Numbered from the stretch's first letter, positions 11,461 to 25,729 are shown. The stretch: 64,000 nucleotides of DNA from Heterostelium album PN500 (GCF_000004825.1 NW_008805075.1:621788-685787), one strand, 5' to 3'. Notes: a model not told the origin generated them from the letters alone. Program-made: numbers and translations.

Positions 11461-14400
11461 ATGAATAGTACTTTAACTATCAGTCAGGAAATCAGTCAAC
11501 AGGGTAATAAGATACCAACATATTTCACACAGGAAGATGGTAATTCATTGAGTGCTTTGCTCGAGGAATGCGTCTTCAAGCAACAAGCCAAGGAGGTCAA
11601 GCAAATCTTGATTAGCGAGCGTCTCATCGAGAGTGGTCGTGTCGATCCAGAAGTCGACTGGTTCTACTGCAAGCTCGGAATCGACTCGAACTACTTTGAG
11701 TCCACTCCAGCCATGGTGATCGCCCGTCACATCCTCTCGTTATACGCCGCCAAGATGGTGTCGCACGCCACCGGCGCCAAGCTCGAAGTCCAACTCCAAT
11801 CAAAGACCGAAGGTTCCGCCACCTTCATTTCGCCATCCAACCCAGGAAAGCGTGACTCGCCAGCCATGGCCATCGAGCAACACATTGAATCCCAATATTT
11901 CGGTGAGGGATACCATCAGGATGCCGGTCAAGACGCACTCTCCCACCTCAAGCATGTCTCCACCAGTCTCAGCGCAACCTCGCCACACGGATTCCGTCTC
12001 GCCTGTTACCGTACCACCGGAACTGTATCAAGCGCCAGTCCAGTACACTTGCGTCTCTACTACCTCACCAAGCCAGTCTTCCCAACTCCAGAGTCTGTTT
12101 CCGAGTCGGAGACAGACCTCGCCAAGATTGGTGACGTCAACTTCTTGGCTCGTTCATCCGATGCCACTAAGAAGATCTACCAAGAGGTCATGAACGAAGT
12201 CGTCCACAAATTGGGACCAGTCATCAAGCACTACCCATACCAAACCAACGGTGCCCGTCTCGTCATCGCTTACCGTCGTGGATCTACCCACTCCTACTGG
12301 TCTGCCATCTCCGAGCTCTACCATTACCACAGAATGTACGCCACCCACAAATACGTCGAACAATTCTCAAACGGAATTGTCATTTACTCGATTTACATAC
12401 GTCCACTTCAACCTGAAGTCGATATCAACTCTCATATTTCAAAGATTGCTGAACAAGTAAGTGTTCAAACAAACAAAACAATGTTGTTTACTTTTACAAA
12501 CAAACATCAACAATTTCTAATCAACTTATTATTATTATTATTATTATTATTTTAGGCATCACTTGTTTATGTATTACCAAGAACTTCATTGACTCCATTG
12601 TTCCTTTCACATCAACTTTCATTCCCAGAGGTTACTTATGCCTACGTTGGTTGGAAGTTTGCCTACCAATTTTTGAATAGATACGCCACTGAATACTCTG
12701 CATTGTCAGCAGCAATCGGAGACGATTCAACCAAGCAAGCCATGTTGGCTCAACTCAAGACTCGTTTGTCAAAGGATACTTTCACAGAGGGACGTGTCAG
12801 AGATGCCCTCCTCCAATACCCAGAGTTGGTCAAGTCGTTGTACTCTGACTTTGAGAAGTACCACTTCAAGGGTGCCGCCAAATACGACCTCAACCACGGT
12901 CAAGAAATCATCACCCAAATCAAGCGTACCGTCAACAACGAGTTGGACAGCCAAATCTTCACCGCCATCCTTTCTTTCAACCGTCACTTGTTGAAGACCA
13001 ACTTTTACAAACAAACCAAGACCGCTTTGGTCTTCCGTTTGGACCCAGGATTCCTCTCGAGCAAAGAGTATCTCTCCAAGCCATTCGCCGTCTTCTTTGT
13101 TGTCGGTTCCGAATTCCGTGGATTCCACATTCGTTTCCGTGATATCGCCCGTGGTGGTATCCGTATTATCCGTTCCCAAAACACCACTCAATACGACCAC
13201 AACTCGTCATCGTTGTTCGACGAAAACTACAATTTGGCATCGACTCAACAATCAAAGAACAAAGACATTCCAGAGGGTGGTAGTAAGGGTACTATCTTGT
13301 TGAGTGCCGATCACCAAGGTAAAGCCGAAGTCGCCTTCCGTAAATACATTGACGCTCTCCTCGATCTCTTGCTTCCAAACGAAGAGATCATCGACCATTT
13401 CGCACGTGAGGAAATCCTTTTCTTGGGTCCAGACGAAGGTACTGCCGATTTCATGAATTGGGCATCGGCACACGCCAAACAACGTGGTGCTCACTTCTGG
13501 AAAGCCTTTACCACTGGAAAGTCGCTCTCCAAGGGTGGTATTCCACACGACCTCTACGGTATGACCACACGTTCCATCCATCAATACGTCTTGGGTACTC
13601 TCGAAAAGATGGGACTCGACGAATCTAAATGCACTAAATTCCAAACCGGTGGACCAGACGGTGATTTGGGATCGAACGAAATCAAGATCTCCAAGGACAA
13701 GACCATCGGTATTGTCGACGGTTCCGGTGTTATCTTTGATCCAGAGGGTTTGAATCGTGAGGAAATCACTCGTCTCGCTGGAAAGCGTCAAATGGCCCGT
13801 TACTTTGACAAGACCAAGTTGTCAGCCACCGGTTTCTTTGTTGATGTCGCCGACACCGACGTCAAGTTGCCAAACGGTGAGGTCGTTGAATCCGGTTTGA
13901 TCTTCCGTAACAACTTCCACTTGAATCCACTGGTCACTGCCGACATCTTTGTGCCATGCGGAGGACGTCCAGAATCGGTCGGTCTCGTCAACGTCGATAA
14001 ATTGTACACTGCCACCGGTGAATGTCGTTTCCCAATCATCGTCGAGGGTGCCAATCTTTTCTTCACTCAAAAGGCACGTTTGATGCTCGAAGAGCGTGGA
14101 GCCATCATCTTCAAGGACGCCTCTGCCAACAAGGGTGGTGTCACCTCTTCGTCACTCGAAGTGCTCTCTGCTCTCGCTCTCACCGACAGCGAGTTTGACC
14201 AACACATGTGCGTCAAGGACGGTGTCATCCCAGCTTTCTACGAAGCCTACATCAAGGATGTCCACCACACCATCGAGAACAACGCTCGTCTCGAGTTTGA
14301 GTGCATCTGGCGTGAACATGCCAAGTCCAAGACTCCACGTTCGATTCTCTCCGATTTGATCTCCGACAAGATCAACTCACTCAACGATTCCATCCAAGAT

Positions 14401-14628
14401 TCACCACTCTGGGACAACCAAGATCTCAAGAAGAAGATCATCTCTGCCGCTTGCCCACCAGAGTTGTTGAAATTGCTCGGTGTCGACAAGATCGTCGAAC
14501 GTGTACCAGTACCCTATGTTAAAGCCATTTTCGGTTCCTATTTGGCCAGTCGTTTCGTTTATGAATGTGGTCTCTCCAGTCCAGAGTTTGCTTTCTTCAC
14601 TTTTATCACTCGTCTCCTTGGAAATTAA
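11461..14628 (+). CDS. glud2: NAD-specific glutamate dehydrogenase, large (about 115 kDa) type
   Basis: Two exons, 11461-12456 and 12556-14628, with a phase-0 GTAAGT intron; the product is 1,022 residues. It catalyses NAD-dependent oxidative deamination of glutamate to 2-oxoglutarate and ammonium, linking amino-acid breakdown to the TCA cycle. The C-terminal half has the family motifs: FRDIARGGIRIIRS (substrate region), KNKDIPEGGSKGTILL, LGPDEGTADFMNWASAHAK, a second catalytic block GKSLSKGGIPHDLYGMTT, the dinucleotide-fold loop GGPDGDLGSNEI, and IVEGANLFFTQKARLMLE with DASANKGGVTSSSLEVL. The roughly 400-residue N-terminal extension matches the fungal/amoebal GDH2 class, and total length is close to that of the D. 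discoideum enzyme as I recall it. No mitochondrial presequence is obvious, so location is unclear. Codon use is strongly G+C biased, which suggests high expression. The start codon follows an A-rich leader. Confidence 0.95.
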
Positions 14629-14895
14629 ACGCAAAACAATTAAAAAGTAATAACAAAATAAAACAATATAATATATATAATATAAAACAAACAAACAAAC
14701 ATATAATACAATTTCTTAAGAAATTGTTGTTGTTTTTCAGTCTTAGTCAAACTAAAAAATTAATATGAAGTGAACCTTTACCTTCATATCTTTTAAAAGA
14801 AACAAAAACATTACATTTAAAATATATAATTATATATGTATGTGTTTTATTTATAAATGTTTCGAGAAATTCTGTCGTTAATAGTAGTAGTAAGT
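14629..14895. terminator. Convergent 3' region with two inverted repeats
   Basis: 267 bp between convergent stop codons. It has a 20-bp perfect palindrome at 14708-14727 (centre TTCTTAAGAA) and a hairpin with 8-bp arms ATATGAAG at 14763-14770 and CTTCATAT at 14782-14789. They may mark 3' processing or termination of both genes; this is inference from position only. Confidence 0.35.
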
Positions 14896-15372
14896 TTAAG
14901 CTTGTTGCTGTTGTTTTCTAGCTTCAAGAGCATCACTCTTGGCATCTTTCAATCTTTGTAGTTCTTCTTCTCTTTCTTTACGTTTGATTCTGAGTTGTGA
15001 GAGTATTTCCTCTTCTTCTTGTTTACGTTGTTGTTGCTTCTCTTCCTTACGTTTCTTCCAACCGAATGGTTCGTCGATCATCTGATCGGCACGCTCTTGA
15101 TAGTTTACTTTTGGTGTTACTTTCGATGCATCGAAACGAGGCAAGTGATGTTGTGGTGCAAGTCTCCAATCGCTAATTGGCTTCTGATATAATCTACGTT
15201 TAGTGTGTTCTCTAGCTTGTTTCTCAACTCTAACTCTTCTCTTTCTTGCGTGTGTTGGTTGATCTCTGTGTGGTCTAATATATTTAGCGTCCAACTCTGA
15301 TGGAATCTCAACTGAATCAATAACAATCGAATAGTTTCTATATAGGTTATTTTTAACAACAGCGATAATCAT
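14896..15372 (-). CDS. Small basic, Lys/Arg/Gln-rich protein of unknown function
   Basis: A 158-residue intronless frame. The N-terminus (MIIAVVKNNLYRNYSIVIDS) is mildly hydrophobic. A basic middle contains HRDQPTHARKRRVRVEKQ and a distinctive block, DWRLAPQHHLPRFDASKV. The last 60 residues are a highly charged probable coiled coil (KRKEEKQQQRKQEEEE and following). Composition and size fit a ribosome-associated or organellar ribosomal protein, but I do not recognise a family and give no function. It is convergent with the glutamate dehydrogenase gene. Coding status is supported by even codon use and a clean length without low-complexity domination. Confidence 0.65.
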   Translation of the reverse strand: MIIAVVKNNLYRNYSIVIDSVEIPSELDAKYIRPHRDQPTHARKRRVRVEKQAREHTKRRLYQKPISDWRLAPQHHLPRFDASKVTPKVNYQERADQMIDEPFGWKKRKEEKQQQRKQEEEEILSQLRIKRKEREEELQRLKDAKSDALEARKQQQQA

Positions 15373-15981
15373 TAGTTTTTATACTTTGCTAAACTAACTA
15401 GCTTGAATTATAATAATATTGTTTAAGAAATAAATAGTTATTTCTTGTTGTTGTTGTTGATTATTATTATTATAATGATCATCAATCTAATAAGGTTCAT
15501 TCTAAACTATCGTGTGTTCACATTACACATATGATCATACCTATATAAAAGTGGTGACTCGTTAGCTAGTGATAGCTTTGTGAATGATCTATTCACACTT
15601 CTTAATAGACTATTCATTTTCTATATAAATATATAATTAAAAGTAGGCTGTGAATGATAATAGATCAGAACTGCTATTATGTGTTTAATTCCCATAAAAA
15701 GTGATCATTCGGTGCATTGAATTTTTTTGAATTTTTTTGTTTTTTTTGTTTTTTTTTAAATTTTTTAAGATTATTTTTTTTTTATAAGTTTTTACTTTGT
15801 TTTAACTATTAATTAATGATTTGATCAAATATTTAAAATCAAATTTATCAAATTTTTACAAACAATAACGAAAACTAGTTCATATCATACATTCAACACC
15901 TCAAAGAGTCTATTGACAGTAACAAGTATTTTTATGAAGTTCAACTTAAAAACAATGTAAAATTGTAACAAAAATATTATT
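15373..15981. other. Intergenic region with short hairpins
   Basis: 609 bp upstream of the small basic protein gene and downstream of ComC-like gene A. It contains a 7-bp-stem hairpin TGTGAAT/ATTCACA at 15579-15597 and a partial repeat of GTGAATGAT at 15651, followed by long T runs. No gene is seen. Confidence 0.45.
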
Positions 15982-18900
15982 TTATTGTCTAGATCTTAAT
16001 TTACTCTCCATTCTCTTGTTTTGATTTGTAAATTGTCTCTTTTTGACTATTAATATTGTTACAGCAACAACAATGGCAACAAATACAACACCACCAACTA
16101 CAATACCAGCAATTGCACCATTCGATAATCCTTTCTTTGGACAAATGAAATCGGATGTGTCACTTGATCCAACATCAATGAGATTCGAGAAATCAGGATC
16201 TAAATCGACAGAATCTGAGTATGATGGAATTGTGATTCCAACAATTGCTGATCGGAATTGTTTGTTTTGTTCTGAATCGATATCATCTTGATCAATGATA
16301 ACATTCTTGATTGGTGTAACTGTGTTGTCAATAACGGCATCGGATAAGAATCTTCCATAAAGACTTTGATCTCCAACATTCAATTTGATCCATTGAATCG
16401 ATCCATTCACTGATCCAAATCCAGATGATGAACAAACATCTGATTGATCACTTTCAATTGCTGCTTTCATCAATATTTGTAATGTGTTGGTTGGTTGTTT
16501 GAATCGATATGAATTCAGATTCATTGTGAATTTGATTGTTGATTGTGGAATGAATAGATTCTGATTTGCAAATGTGATATTTGTTGATTGTTTGAAATAT
16601 TCGATTGTCACATTTAAGATGGTTGATCTTTGATTGATTTGTGTTGAATAGAAATATTTTGGATTGGTTGTTGGTGTTGTTTGATCTGTGAAATTCCAAT
16701 TGCTGATGTTGAATTGTTCAACGATATTATTGATATCATCCAATTCTCTGATTCCAATGATTTCAATTGATGTTGTGATTAAACTTCCAGATTCTGTTAT
16801 GTTTGTTCCTGTTGTTGGTTCTGGATATGCTGGTGGAATTGGAACAATTATATTCTCTGTTTAAATATTATTTAAATATATTAATAAAATGAATAATATA
16901 TCGATTATAAAAATAAATACATACTTGAAGAACAAGATGGACCATACCAAGGTTGATAACATTGACAAATTGAATTGATACATTGTCCATTGTTGTTACA
17001 TGATGGTATTCCTGGACATTCCGAAGGTGTTATTGGTGTTGTTGTTGGTGAAGGTGTTGTTGTTGGTTGTGGTGGAGCTTGGACGATATAAATCTCGTAT
17101 TCATTTGATGATATTTGGTTGTTGATCACTTTTACTCTGACAAAAACTTGGTTGGTTTTTTTAATTTGATTATTAAATTGCAATGATACAGAAGAATGGA
17201 AATCAACAGTGAGATTCTGATATCCTTTTCCATCTTGGTAATCTATCTGACCTATCACAGAGTTATTGTTCATTCCAAATGATCTTCCGTTGATTGTCAA
17301 TGATCCACCCAAGTATGACAATCCAGATGAGTATTCAATGATTGGAGTTATCGATGTATATTCTCTTTTGATGAAATATTGGAAGTTGTTCGATTTTAAA
17401 TCAACAAATGTATATCCAATATAATTTTTGAAATTATCGACAATTCCATAGATATTAACATAAATATTATTCAAACCAAATCCAAATGGAAGTTGATATT
17501 TTGAATTGTAAAAATAATAACCACTTCCATTGTTGGAGATGAATGTTGTTGGGATTTGAAGAGAGTTAAAATCTTCAGAATTTAAAATGATAATCGGTTG
17601 AACCAATCTCGATATTCCAGAACCAGAAAGTGATTCATAAACTGTGAAATTGAATTCAATGAACCTATCTAATGTTCCAACATCGATTGTAGGTGTGAAG
17701 GAAAGACTTGATAAGGTAGGTGGATTCTGATCAATTGTTGCTATAAAAATAAACAATTAATTCAAAACAATAATAAAATAAAATTTAAATGTCAATTAAT
17801 AGTTACTTGTTATACAAAATACAGTATTTGATAAATTTGCTTCTTTTGGTGTTCCATAGAGTATTGAAAGAGGATCATATGAATATAAAGAGTTGGCTAT
17901 AATATCAATTACAACGTTTGATATTTTATAAGTTTGAGTTGCACACATTCCGCTGATTGTAAAGTTGACATTGTAAACACCTTTCCATCTATCTCCACCA
18001 ATCAAATTTGAAGAATTGAATGGTATCGGTATTGGATTCAAATCTAAATTCGAAACAACAAATACTGTTCCATTTGTAACTCCTTTATATGATTCTTCTA
18101 ATTGGATAATCCATCCAATTGTTATAGTTTCAATTTCATTCATTGTATTGTTTCCAGAGGGAATAGGACTAGCGTTTGATATAATTAGATTTGCTGTACT
18201 GACTTTCCTTTCTATTTTTTAAATTGATTAGTACTTGTATTTGACTTAGATTACAAAAATTTGATAATATTTACTTGTTTTATATATAAATAATGAAGCT
18301 TCTGGACCAAAATAATCGATTAAAGAACTACTTTCAATCACCATATTGTTTCCAAAAAGAATAGAATAGTCAGAGTATCCATGGTTTGACTGATCGGAGT
18401 AGGTTATATTGAAAACATATTGACTTGAACTTTCATTCAAAGTTGAATATGCTAAAACAGAGTCATATACTCCAACGAAAGCAGGTGGCATAGAGGATCG
18501 GAGCTTTGTATTGAAACTCAAATACAATTGCAATTGGAAATTTGGATCTGTAACATCGAGATTTGTTGATGTGAAGTGGAAATATGTAATATTTGAAGGC
18601 GAGAGAACTGTTGAAAGAGGATTTAATAGTTAGTATAGAACAAAGGAAAAATAATTTGTAATATTGTACCATTTAAAACTGGAGGTAATAATGGAACTAT
18701 GTCTTGGTTGAAGTTGTAATAGGACAAGGAATAGAAATGGTATTCATCTAGATTGGTTGTTTTAACGGACATATCAATGGTTCTGGCCATAACATTGGAC
18801 AGAGTAAATTCTTTTTCATAAATTCCACTGAATGAATCTCCATAGATTAGATTCGAGTTATCGAGAATAAAAGCTGTACTACTAATAGAGAGAATCTGAT

Positions 18901-20635
18901 AAACAGATTCAATATTAATCCTGAGAATGGCTGAATTGTCCGAAGATGAAATAATGCTAATATTATTTACTTTGACATTTGCATCTGTGTAGAAATACAG
19001 CAGCTAGTTAGTTTTGATTATAATATATTATCATTATTCATCATTCTTACCTTTAAGAGAGTTAGCGGGAATCGGTGCTGAGAGTGAGGCTGTGCTTACA
19101 GGATCGAAGGTAATTTGCAAAATTTTAGCTCTGACAGTCTTGGGAACAGGAACGGCGAATGAATAAGTATAGCCTACTGATGTGAAGTTGTTCCTTGAAG
19201 GATAGAAAGTATTCATCATACAACTATATCCATAATTAAATTGTGTTGTGATTGGAAGAGGGATAATTGCGTTTGAGTTTGATTGTATTGTCATAAATGA
19301 GACATTATCTGCGTCATGAAGCAATGCAGTAAATTGCATAGATAAAGCTATATATTTAATGTTAATAAATTAAATAGTTTAATAATAATTAAAGATTAAC
19401 TTACGAAATGGAACTAATGTAGAGTTATAGGTTTGATAGATAGTACAACTATCAGAACAAATAGTATTTGGAGTATTTGTAAAATTCTTATATTCACCTT
19501 GCCAACTATACAAAGCATGAGTTCCATTATTTGCTAACATGTTCATTTGAGTGTAGGGGTTCACCCAGAATAACATAGATGAAGGGGCTTTAGCTAATAT
19601 TAAACTTTTAATATTGATTATTTTAAATTGATTATCTTGTTTTACGGTTCCATTTGACGGTGGAGATATGGATGTGCTAACTATCTCTGTCAAAGAACCT
19701 TTATTAAAATAGACATGTTATTAACGATAAAATGATTGCTATATATTGTTAATACTATTGATTCTTACCGTTTAAAGAGAATATATTAGAAATATTGTGT
19801 AATACATAAAGATTAGAGTATGTTATGTTTAATTGAAAATTCTGATAGTTTGTCAAATAATCACCTTTCAAAAACAATGAGATAGCATATTCGTTTGGGT
19901 TTTGATTTTGTTTCATTATATTACAGTAGACAGAGGGATTATTTACTGGTTGGCAAAAGGTAAATATATATATGTTTGTTGAGTAATTAAACCTTATAAG
20001 CTGATATATATTATTTATGCGAGTGAGAGTAGGCTGTCCAGAGTAAATGATTTTAAACTCCTCTTGAGATATAGCTTTAAACAATAAGAGAATTATAGAA
20101 TTTCTTTGAATGTTAGATTTAAGTTCAAACGTTAATCATATATCTCTACTCTTACCATTACAAATGAATTCGCCAAGTGTTAAAATGTAACCTGATGGAA
20201 ACAATGGGTCGGATGGTCTAGTCACATTCATCGATATATTGTATCGATCGATATTTGGTTTCCTTGGAAATGATCCTGAAAATGAAAGAAGTTGTTTGTC
20301 ACCATCTTTGATGATGTCATTGTTCATAGTCATAGAAAAACCATTATCAATAATTACGAAATCACTCTTTTTAAGTGGTATATTTAATTCCGAAATTAAA
20401 GTAACTTCATAAACACATGAACCAAACGTTGTCATCAAAGTCGGATTACTACCCAATGAGAAATTAAATGAGATTCCATCGATGTAAAATACTAATAAAA
20501 AATCAGATAACAATTTTAAATTTTTTTTTTTGAAATTAATCTTATGATTTTCAGTTTAGTGTTTTAGAATTTCGACAACTTACAATGATTAAAAAAAGTA
20601 ATAATTAAAAAGAGATATTTAGAGGAAATCTCCAT
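15982..20635 (-). CDS. ComC-like EGF/TIG transmembrane receptor, cluster copy A
   Basis: Multi-exon minus-strand gene of about 10 exons. Exon 1 (20584-20635) encodes a signal peptide, MEISSKYLFLIITFF. Beta-sandwich exons follow within about 20490-17807 (for example 17807-18211). The TIG+EGF exon is 16925-17740, with EGF cysteines in CPGIPSCNNNGQCINSICQC. The last exon is 15982-16856. Introns examined are all phase 1. The last exon holds a Thr/Asn-rich conserved ectodomain block (ComC supersandwich type), a Gly/Val-rich membrane helix (AGIVVGGVVFVAIVVAVTIL) and the short basic tail ending KLRSRQ. The tail is shorter than in the other copies. In D. discoideum comC acts in intercellular communication during development; a role in cell-surface recognition or adhesion is inferred. 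No break was noticed. Exon borders in the middle were not all resolved, so total length (about 1,350 residues) is approximate. Confidence 0.8.
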
Positions 20636-21098
20636 ATTTATTATCTATTAAAAAAAAATAATTGAAATAAAACGGATTCGCCCATTAGTAGGAGATATTT
20701 TATGTTTTTTGTTTAAACAAAATAAAAAATAAAAGAAAAAATAAAAAAAAACAAAGTATCTCTTCGCGGTATTTGCGGAAGATGATAGATGATTGAGAGA
20801 TCTTTGATTCTTCAATACCAGGTGTAGAGATCCAAAAAATAAAAAGAAAAAGAAAACGAAAAAAAAATTAAATTTTGATAATTTTATAAAAAATATCTTC
20901 TACCTGACAAAAAAGAAAATCTCATCCATGATTTTCATGTTTTAACATATTATCATTTTAATTTATCTAATTAATTATGAAAGATATTTTTGAATTAAAA
21001 ATACACAAACAATAAAATGAAGAAATGAAAATGCATAAGACATACCCATGCGATTAAACAACAAAAATTTATAAAAAATTATATATCATTTATTATCT
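20636..21098. other. Promoter of copy A and 3' end of copy B
   Basis: 463 bp, A+T rich, between two tandem minus-strand receptors. It holds a short less A+T-rich patch at about 20755-20830 (CTCTTCGCGGTATTTGCGG). No coding frame was seen. Confidence 0.5.
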
Positions 21099-24000
21099 TC
21101 ACAAATCCTTGTCGTTTTTGTTGTTTAATTCAGACAATCGTTTTTTCATTTTAACTTCTTGTTGTCTATATTTCTTTCTCTTTATGATAAACATAGTTGT
21201 ACCAACAACAATGGCAACAAATACAACAACACCAACAACGATACCAGCAATCGCACCATTCGATAATCCTTTCTTTGGACAAATGAAATCGGATGTGTCA
21301 CTTGAACCAACATCAATGAGATTCGAGAAATCAGGATCTAAATCGACAGAATCTGAGTATGATGGAATTGTGATTCCAACAATTGCTGATCGGAATTGTT
21401 TGTTTTGTTCTGAATCGATATCATCTTGATCAATGATAACATTCTTGATCGGTGTAACTGTGTTGTCAATAACGGCATCGGATAAGAATCTTCCATAAAG
21501 ACTTTGATCTCCAACATTCAATTTGATCCATTGAATCGATCCATTCACTGATCCAAATCCAGATGATGAACAAACATCTGATTGATCACTTTCAATTGCT
21601 GCTTTCATCAATATTTGTAATGTGTTGGTCGGTTGTTTGAATCGATATGAATTCAGATTCATTGTGAATTTGATTGTTGATTGTGGAATGAATAGATTCT
21701 GATTTGCAAATGTGATATTTGTTGATTGTTTAAAATATTCGATTGTCACATTTAAGATGGTTGATCGTTGATTGATTTGTGTTGAATAGAAATATTTTGG
21801 ATTGGTTGTTGGTGTTGTTTGGTCTGTGAAATTCCAATTGCTGATATTGAATTGTTCAACGATATTATTGATATCATCCAATTCTCTGATTCCAATGATT
21901 TCAATCGATGTTGTGATTAAACTTCCAGATTCTGTTATGTTTGTTCCTGTTGTTGGTTCTGGATATGCTGGTGGAATAGGAACAATTATATTCTCTGTTT
22001 AAATATTATTTAAATAAATTAATAAAATGAATAATAAAAAATCGTTTAGAAATAAATACATACTTGAAGAACAAGATGGACCATACCAAGGTTGATAACA
22101 TTGACAAATTGAATTGATACATTGTCCATTGTTGTTACATGATGGTGTTCCTGGACATTTTGATGGTGTTGTTGTTGGTGTTGAAGTTGGTGGAGGAGTG
22201 TATAGCTGAATCACTGGTATGATGATTTCATTCGATGATATTTGATTGTTGATCACTTTGAACTTTATGAAATTAGAATTGATAGGTTTTATCCTGTTGT
22301 ATTGCAAGATTATACCAGAGTGGAAATCAACATTAATATTTTGATATCCTTTTCCATCTTGATAATCGATTTGTGAAGTCAGACTGTTGTTTGTTAATCC
22401 AAATGATCTTCCATAGATTGTCAATGATCCACCTCTGTTTGTAATATCTGTTGAGCTTTCAATAATAGGTGTAGTCAAAGTAGATACTCTCTTGATATAA
22501 TATGGTAAATTTCTATTCTTGAGATCCATTGCAGTATAACCTATGTAGTTTAGATATTTATCGACAATTCCGTAAACAGAAACAAAAAGATTTGAAAAAC
22601 CGAATCCAAATGGAAGTTGATATGTCGCATTGAAATAATAGTATCCACCTTGACCTCCAATGTATTGAGTGTTAATCTTTAATGAATTGGCATTCTCTGA
22701 TGATAGATGGATGACTGGTGTGTGGATCGTTGATACTCCAGATTCATTGACATCTTCAATGATAATAATATTAAATTCAATTGTTCTATCCATTGTAGTT
22801 ACATCAATGATTGGAGTGAATGTAATGTTTTGTAAAATTGGTGGACGATCGTCAACAATATCTAAAATATAGAAGTAGTTATGAATAATTGAAATTTGAA
22901 GTAAGAACCAAGATACATACTATTATTACGAATAACAGTGATCTTCATTTGTTGTTCACTTGGTGTTCCATATATTGTCATCAGTGGAGAATTGATTGGG
23001 GTTTTAACACCCAGTGTGTCTTTTAGAATAATATTTGTAAAAGTATAGGTTTGAGATACAGTGTCACCTCGTACCTGGAATCGGATTCTATATACTGCGT
23101 TCAAAGGATCACCAGAACCTGGTATCATATCGGATGAATTAAAATTGATAACCAATGGCAATAAATCCAAGTCTGAAATCACATCAATTTGTCCACTTAC
23201 GAAACCATTCATAAAATCAGTGATTCTGAAATCCCAACCAATTATTGATATACTATCTGGTTCAAGAGTGATGTTGGTACTTGGAAAAGCAGTGATTGAG
23301 TTAATGATTGGTGATAAATAGTCTCCACCATCTAAATAAATTAAATAAGATTTAGTAAGTCAAAAATTCGTTTTTACAAAAAATAGAATAATTACTTGAT
23401 ACAGATATATTCAAAGTTGCGTTCTGACCAATGAAAGAACGAAGATTGTAGTGTGGTATCATGTTGTCTTCAACAAATCCAAACTTTAAGTAATAATATA
23501 GTTCTCCCATCGTTACAGATTCCGGTATTGAAATATCAATTTGATACAACATCAAAGTATGGTTGTAATATCCAATAAAATTTCTATCGTAAAAAGGGAG
23601 ATTAAACTGAGGTTTGAAATTCTCCAACACTAAAGTGAGATTGAAATACAATTTAATATCGATTCCACCTTTAGATAAATCAAGATTATTTGGAATGAAT
23701 TCTAAATATGTAATATTCATCATAATATTTGAAACTATTCAACAAAAATAACAGTTAATATTTTTTTGTTTGAAAAAACTTTTTTGAATACATACCCAAA
23801 TTATCATACAATGATATCTTTGGTAAAATATCACCATTCATATTGTATGGAGTGTCAGTGTAGAATATGAAACCTGCATTCAAGTTGTTTTTGGTGTAGA
23901 CCGCAATAAAGTAATCTTGAATTGATCTTGGGAAGAATTCCAATTCATAAGTGCCATTGAGACTATTTCCATCTATTAGATTATTGGCTGACAATGAATT

Positions 24001-25729
24001 TTCACCAAAAACAATCTTTACAATTGGATTGTTGGCACTTACTCTAATTCTGAGTAGAACGGTAAATGCAGATACAGGTATGAATTCAACTGACTCTATT
24101 TGATATGTATCATCTAAAAATTAAATAATAAATATAATGTTCGGATCAAACAAAATTTTTGTAAACTTTTTAATACATACCATTTACTTGAGCAGGCGGA
24201 ACCATAAAAGAATTAGTAGCAGAATTAAATATAGAATTAATTTTCAAACTATAAGTTGAAGGATAAAAAGGAACTTCAATATTATATAAATATCTTCCGT
24301 TTTGACTTGAGTATGGATACCATTCTTTTAAAGAATAATACAAAGATCCATAAGTCAAGGTTTGATCAAAATTATTTAAGATCGAGGAGTTATATGTAAA
24401 GACTATATAGCTGGATTCAGTTTCTTGATCCAAAGACACTGTGCTTGAATTCAAAATAGTTGTGAAACCTTTAAAGATTAAAAATGGTCAATAAACAATT
24501 ATCGTTTAAAAATTTTATATAACACTTACCATATTTATTGAAAGTTAAACTATATGTATCATTAATAAGAGTTGCACTGGTATCGGTAATATAGATTGGC
24601 ATATTACCAGGACTTATATTGTTTGGCATTGCGAATGCTCCATAGTAAATAGTTGTACTTTCATTCTTAAATGAAGGATATGCAGAGGAGAATGGAATAT
24701 ATACTCTTGAATTTGAATTTGTGAGAGTCAAAAACATGTTTGTGGAGACTTGTCTAAGGCTTTGATCTTGGTTATAAACAGTGCCAGATGTTGGATATAT
24801 TTCAAGTTTATCAACTTTTGTGGTTCTTGGTGCTGCAGGATTATTCAATGATATCAATAAATGATAAAACAATAATATGAATAAAAATAACTTACCATGT
24901 GGGAATAAATTTGGAATAGTAATAGTTCTTCCCTGGGATCCTTGAGTTATTTTATAAGATACAGTAAATATATCTTGTAATGCGGGAGCTTGCGTACGAC
25001 TACTTAATATCAATGAAAATGTACTGAGATCTTTGGTATTAAGTCTGGCTAGATTGCAGTCGACAACAGGAGAATCCACGGTACATGTCATAGAATATGC
25101 GGTTGGGTTAATGGAGGTATAAACTGACGAATTTAGATTTAATTGAATAATTTTGGTAATTCCAGGAATAGTTTCATCATATATAGGTACTCCCTGTTGC
25201 TTTATCGAAATTTCTGATGATTGATAGACTTTTTTTTTTCAAACAAGTTAGAAATAAAACAAATAGAAAACTTTCAAAGGTAATACATACAATGACAATA
25301 TACTTCACCAATATAAATTGTTTCATTTATGAAACCTGGTTCTGTACTTGAGAGAGTAAGATTTGTGCTATAAGTGTTTTGAGTTGGTACGGTATTAAAA
25401 GATAACCCAAGAATGAACATTTGAAAGTTCCCTGCCCTGTATGGAGAGTTCAAAAGATTGAAGTTCCCTTGTGAAAATTGAAAATTCGTATCATTTATAG
25501 TTGAGGTTGATTCCAAGGTTAAACTGAGGACCGTACCACAAATTGAATTGTAAACTATATTTGGATTTTGAACCCTGTATCTCTTGATAGTTTGTCCATC
25601 TATAATAGTGACTTTTAAATTAAAGTTAGATTTAATTTACTAAAAAAAAAAAAAAACAAATTTTATTCTCTTACCACTTAAAAATAAAATAAATAAAAAA
25701 TTAATATTCTTTGAAGATAATAATTTCAT
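21099..25729 (-). CDS. ComC-like EGF/TIG transmembrane receptor, cluster copy B
   Basis: Exon 1 (25675-25729) encodes the signal peptide MKLLSSKNINFLFILFLS and splices in phase 1 to an exon opening DGQTIKRYRVQNPNIVYN. Diverged beta-sandwich exons run through about 22925. The TIG+EGF exon is 22064-22861, with TIG motif GGSLTIYGRSFGLTNNSLTS and EGF CPGTPSCNNNGQCINSICQC. The last exon is 21099-21994. The membrane helix is IAGIVVGVVVFVAIVVGTTM, and the tail ends RLSELNNKNDKDL. The last exon differs from copy A by only scattered bases up to the membrane helix, while N-terminal exons are clearly different. It reads in tandem with copy A and shares the upstream side with the small 82-residue gene. 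Intact as far as I can follow it. Confidence 0.8.

Noticed and set aside
15690-15760. TCCCATAA motif like the DUSE
   Set aside because: The expected RNA start falls in a T homopolymer region.
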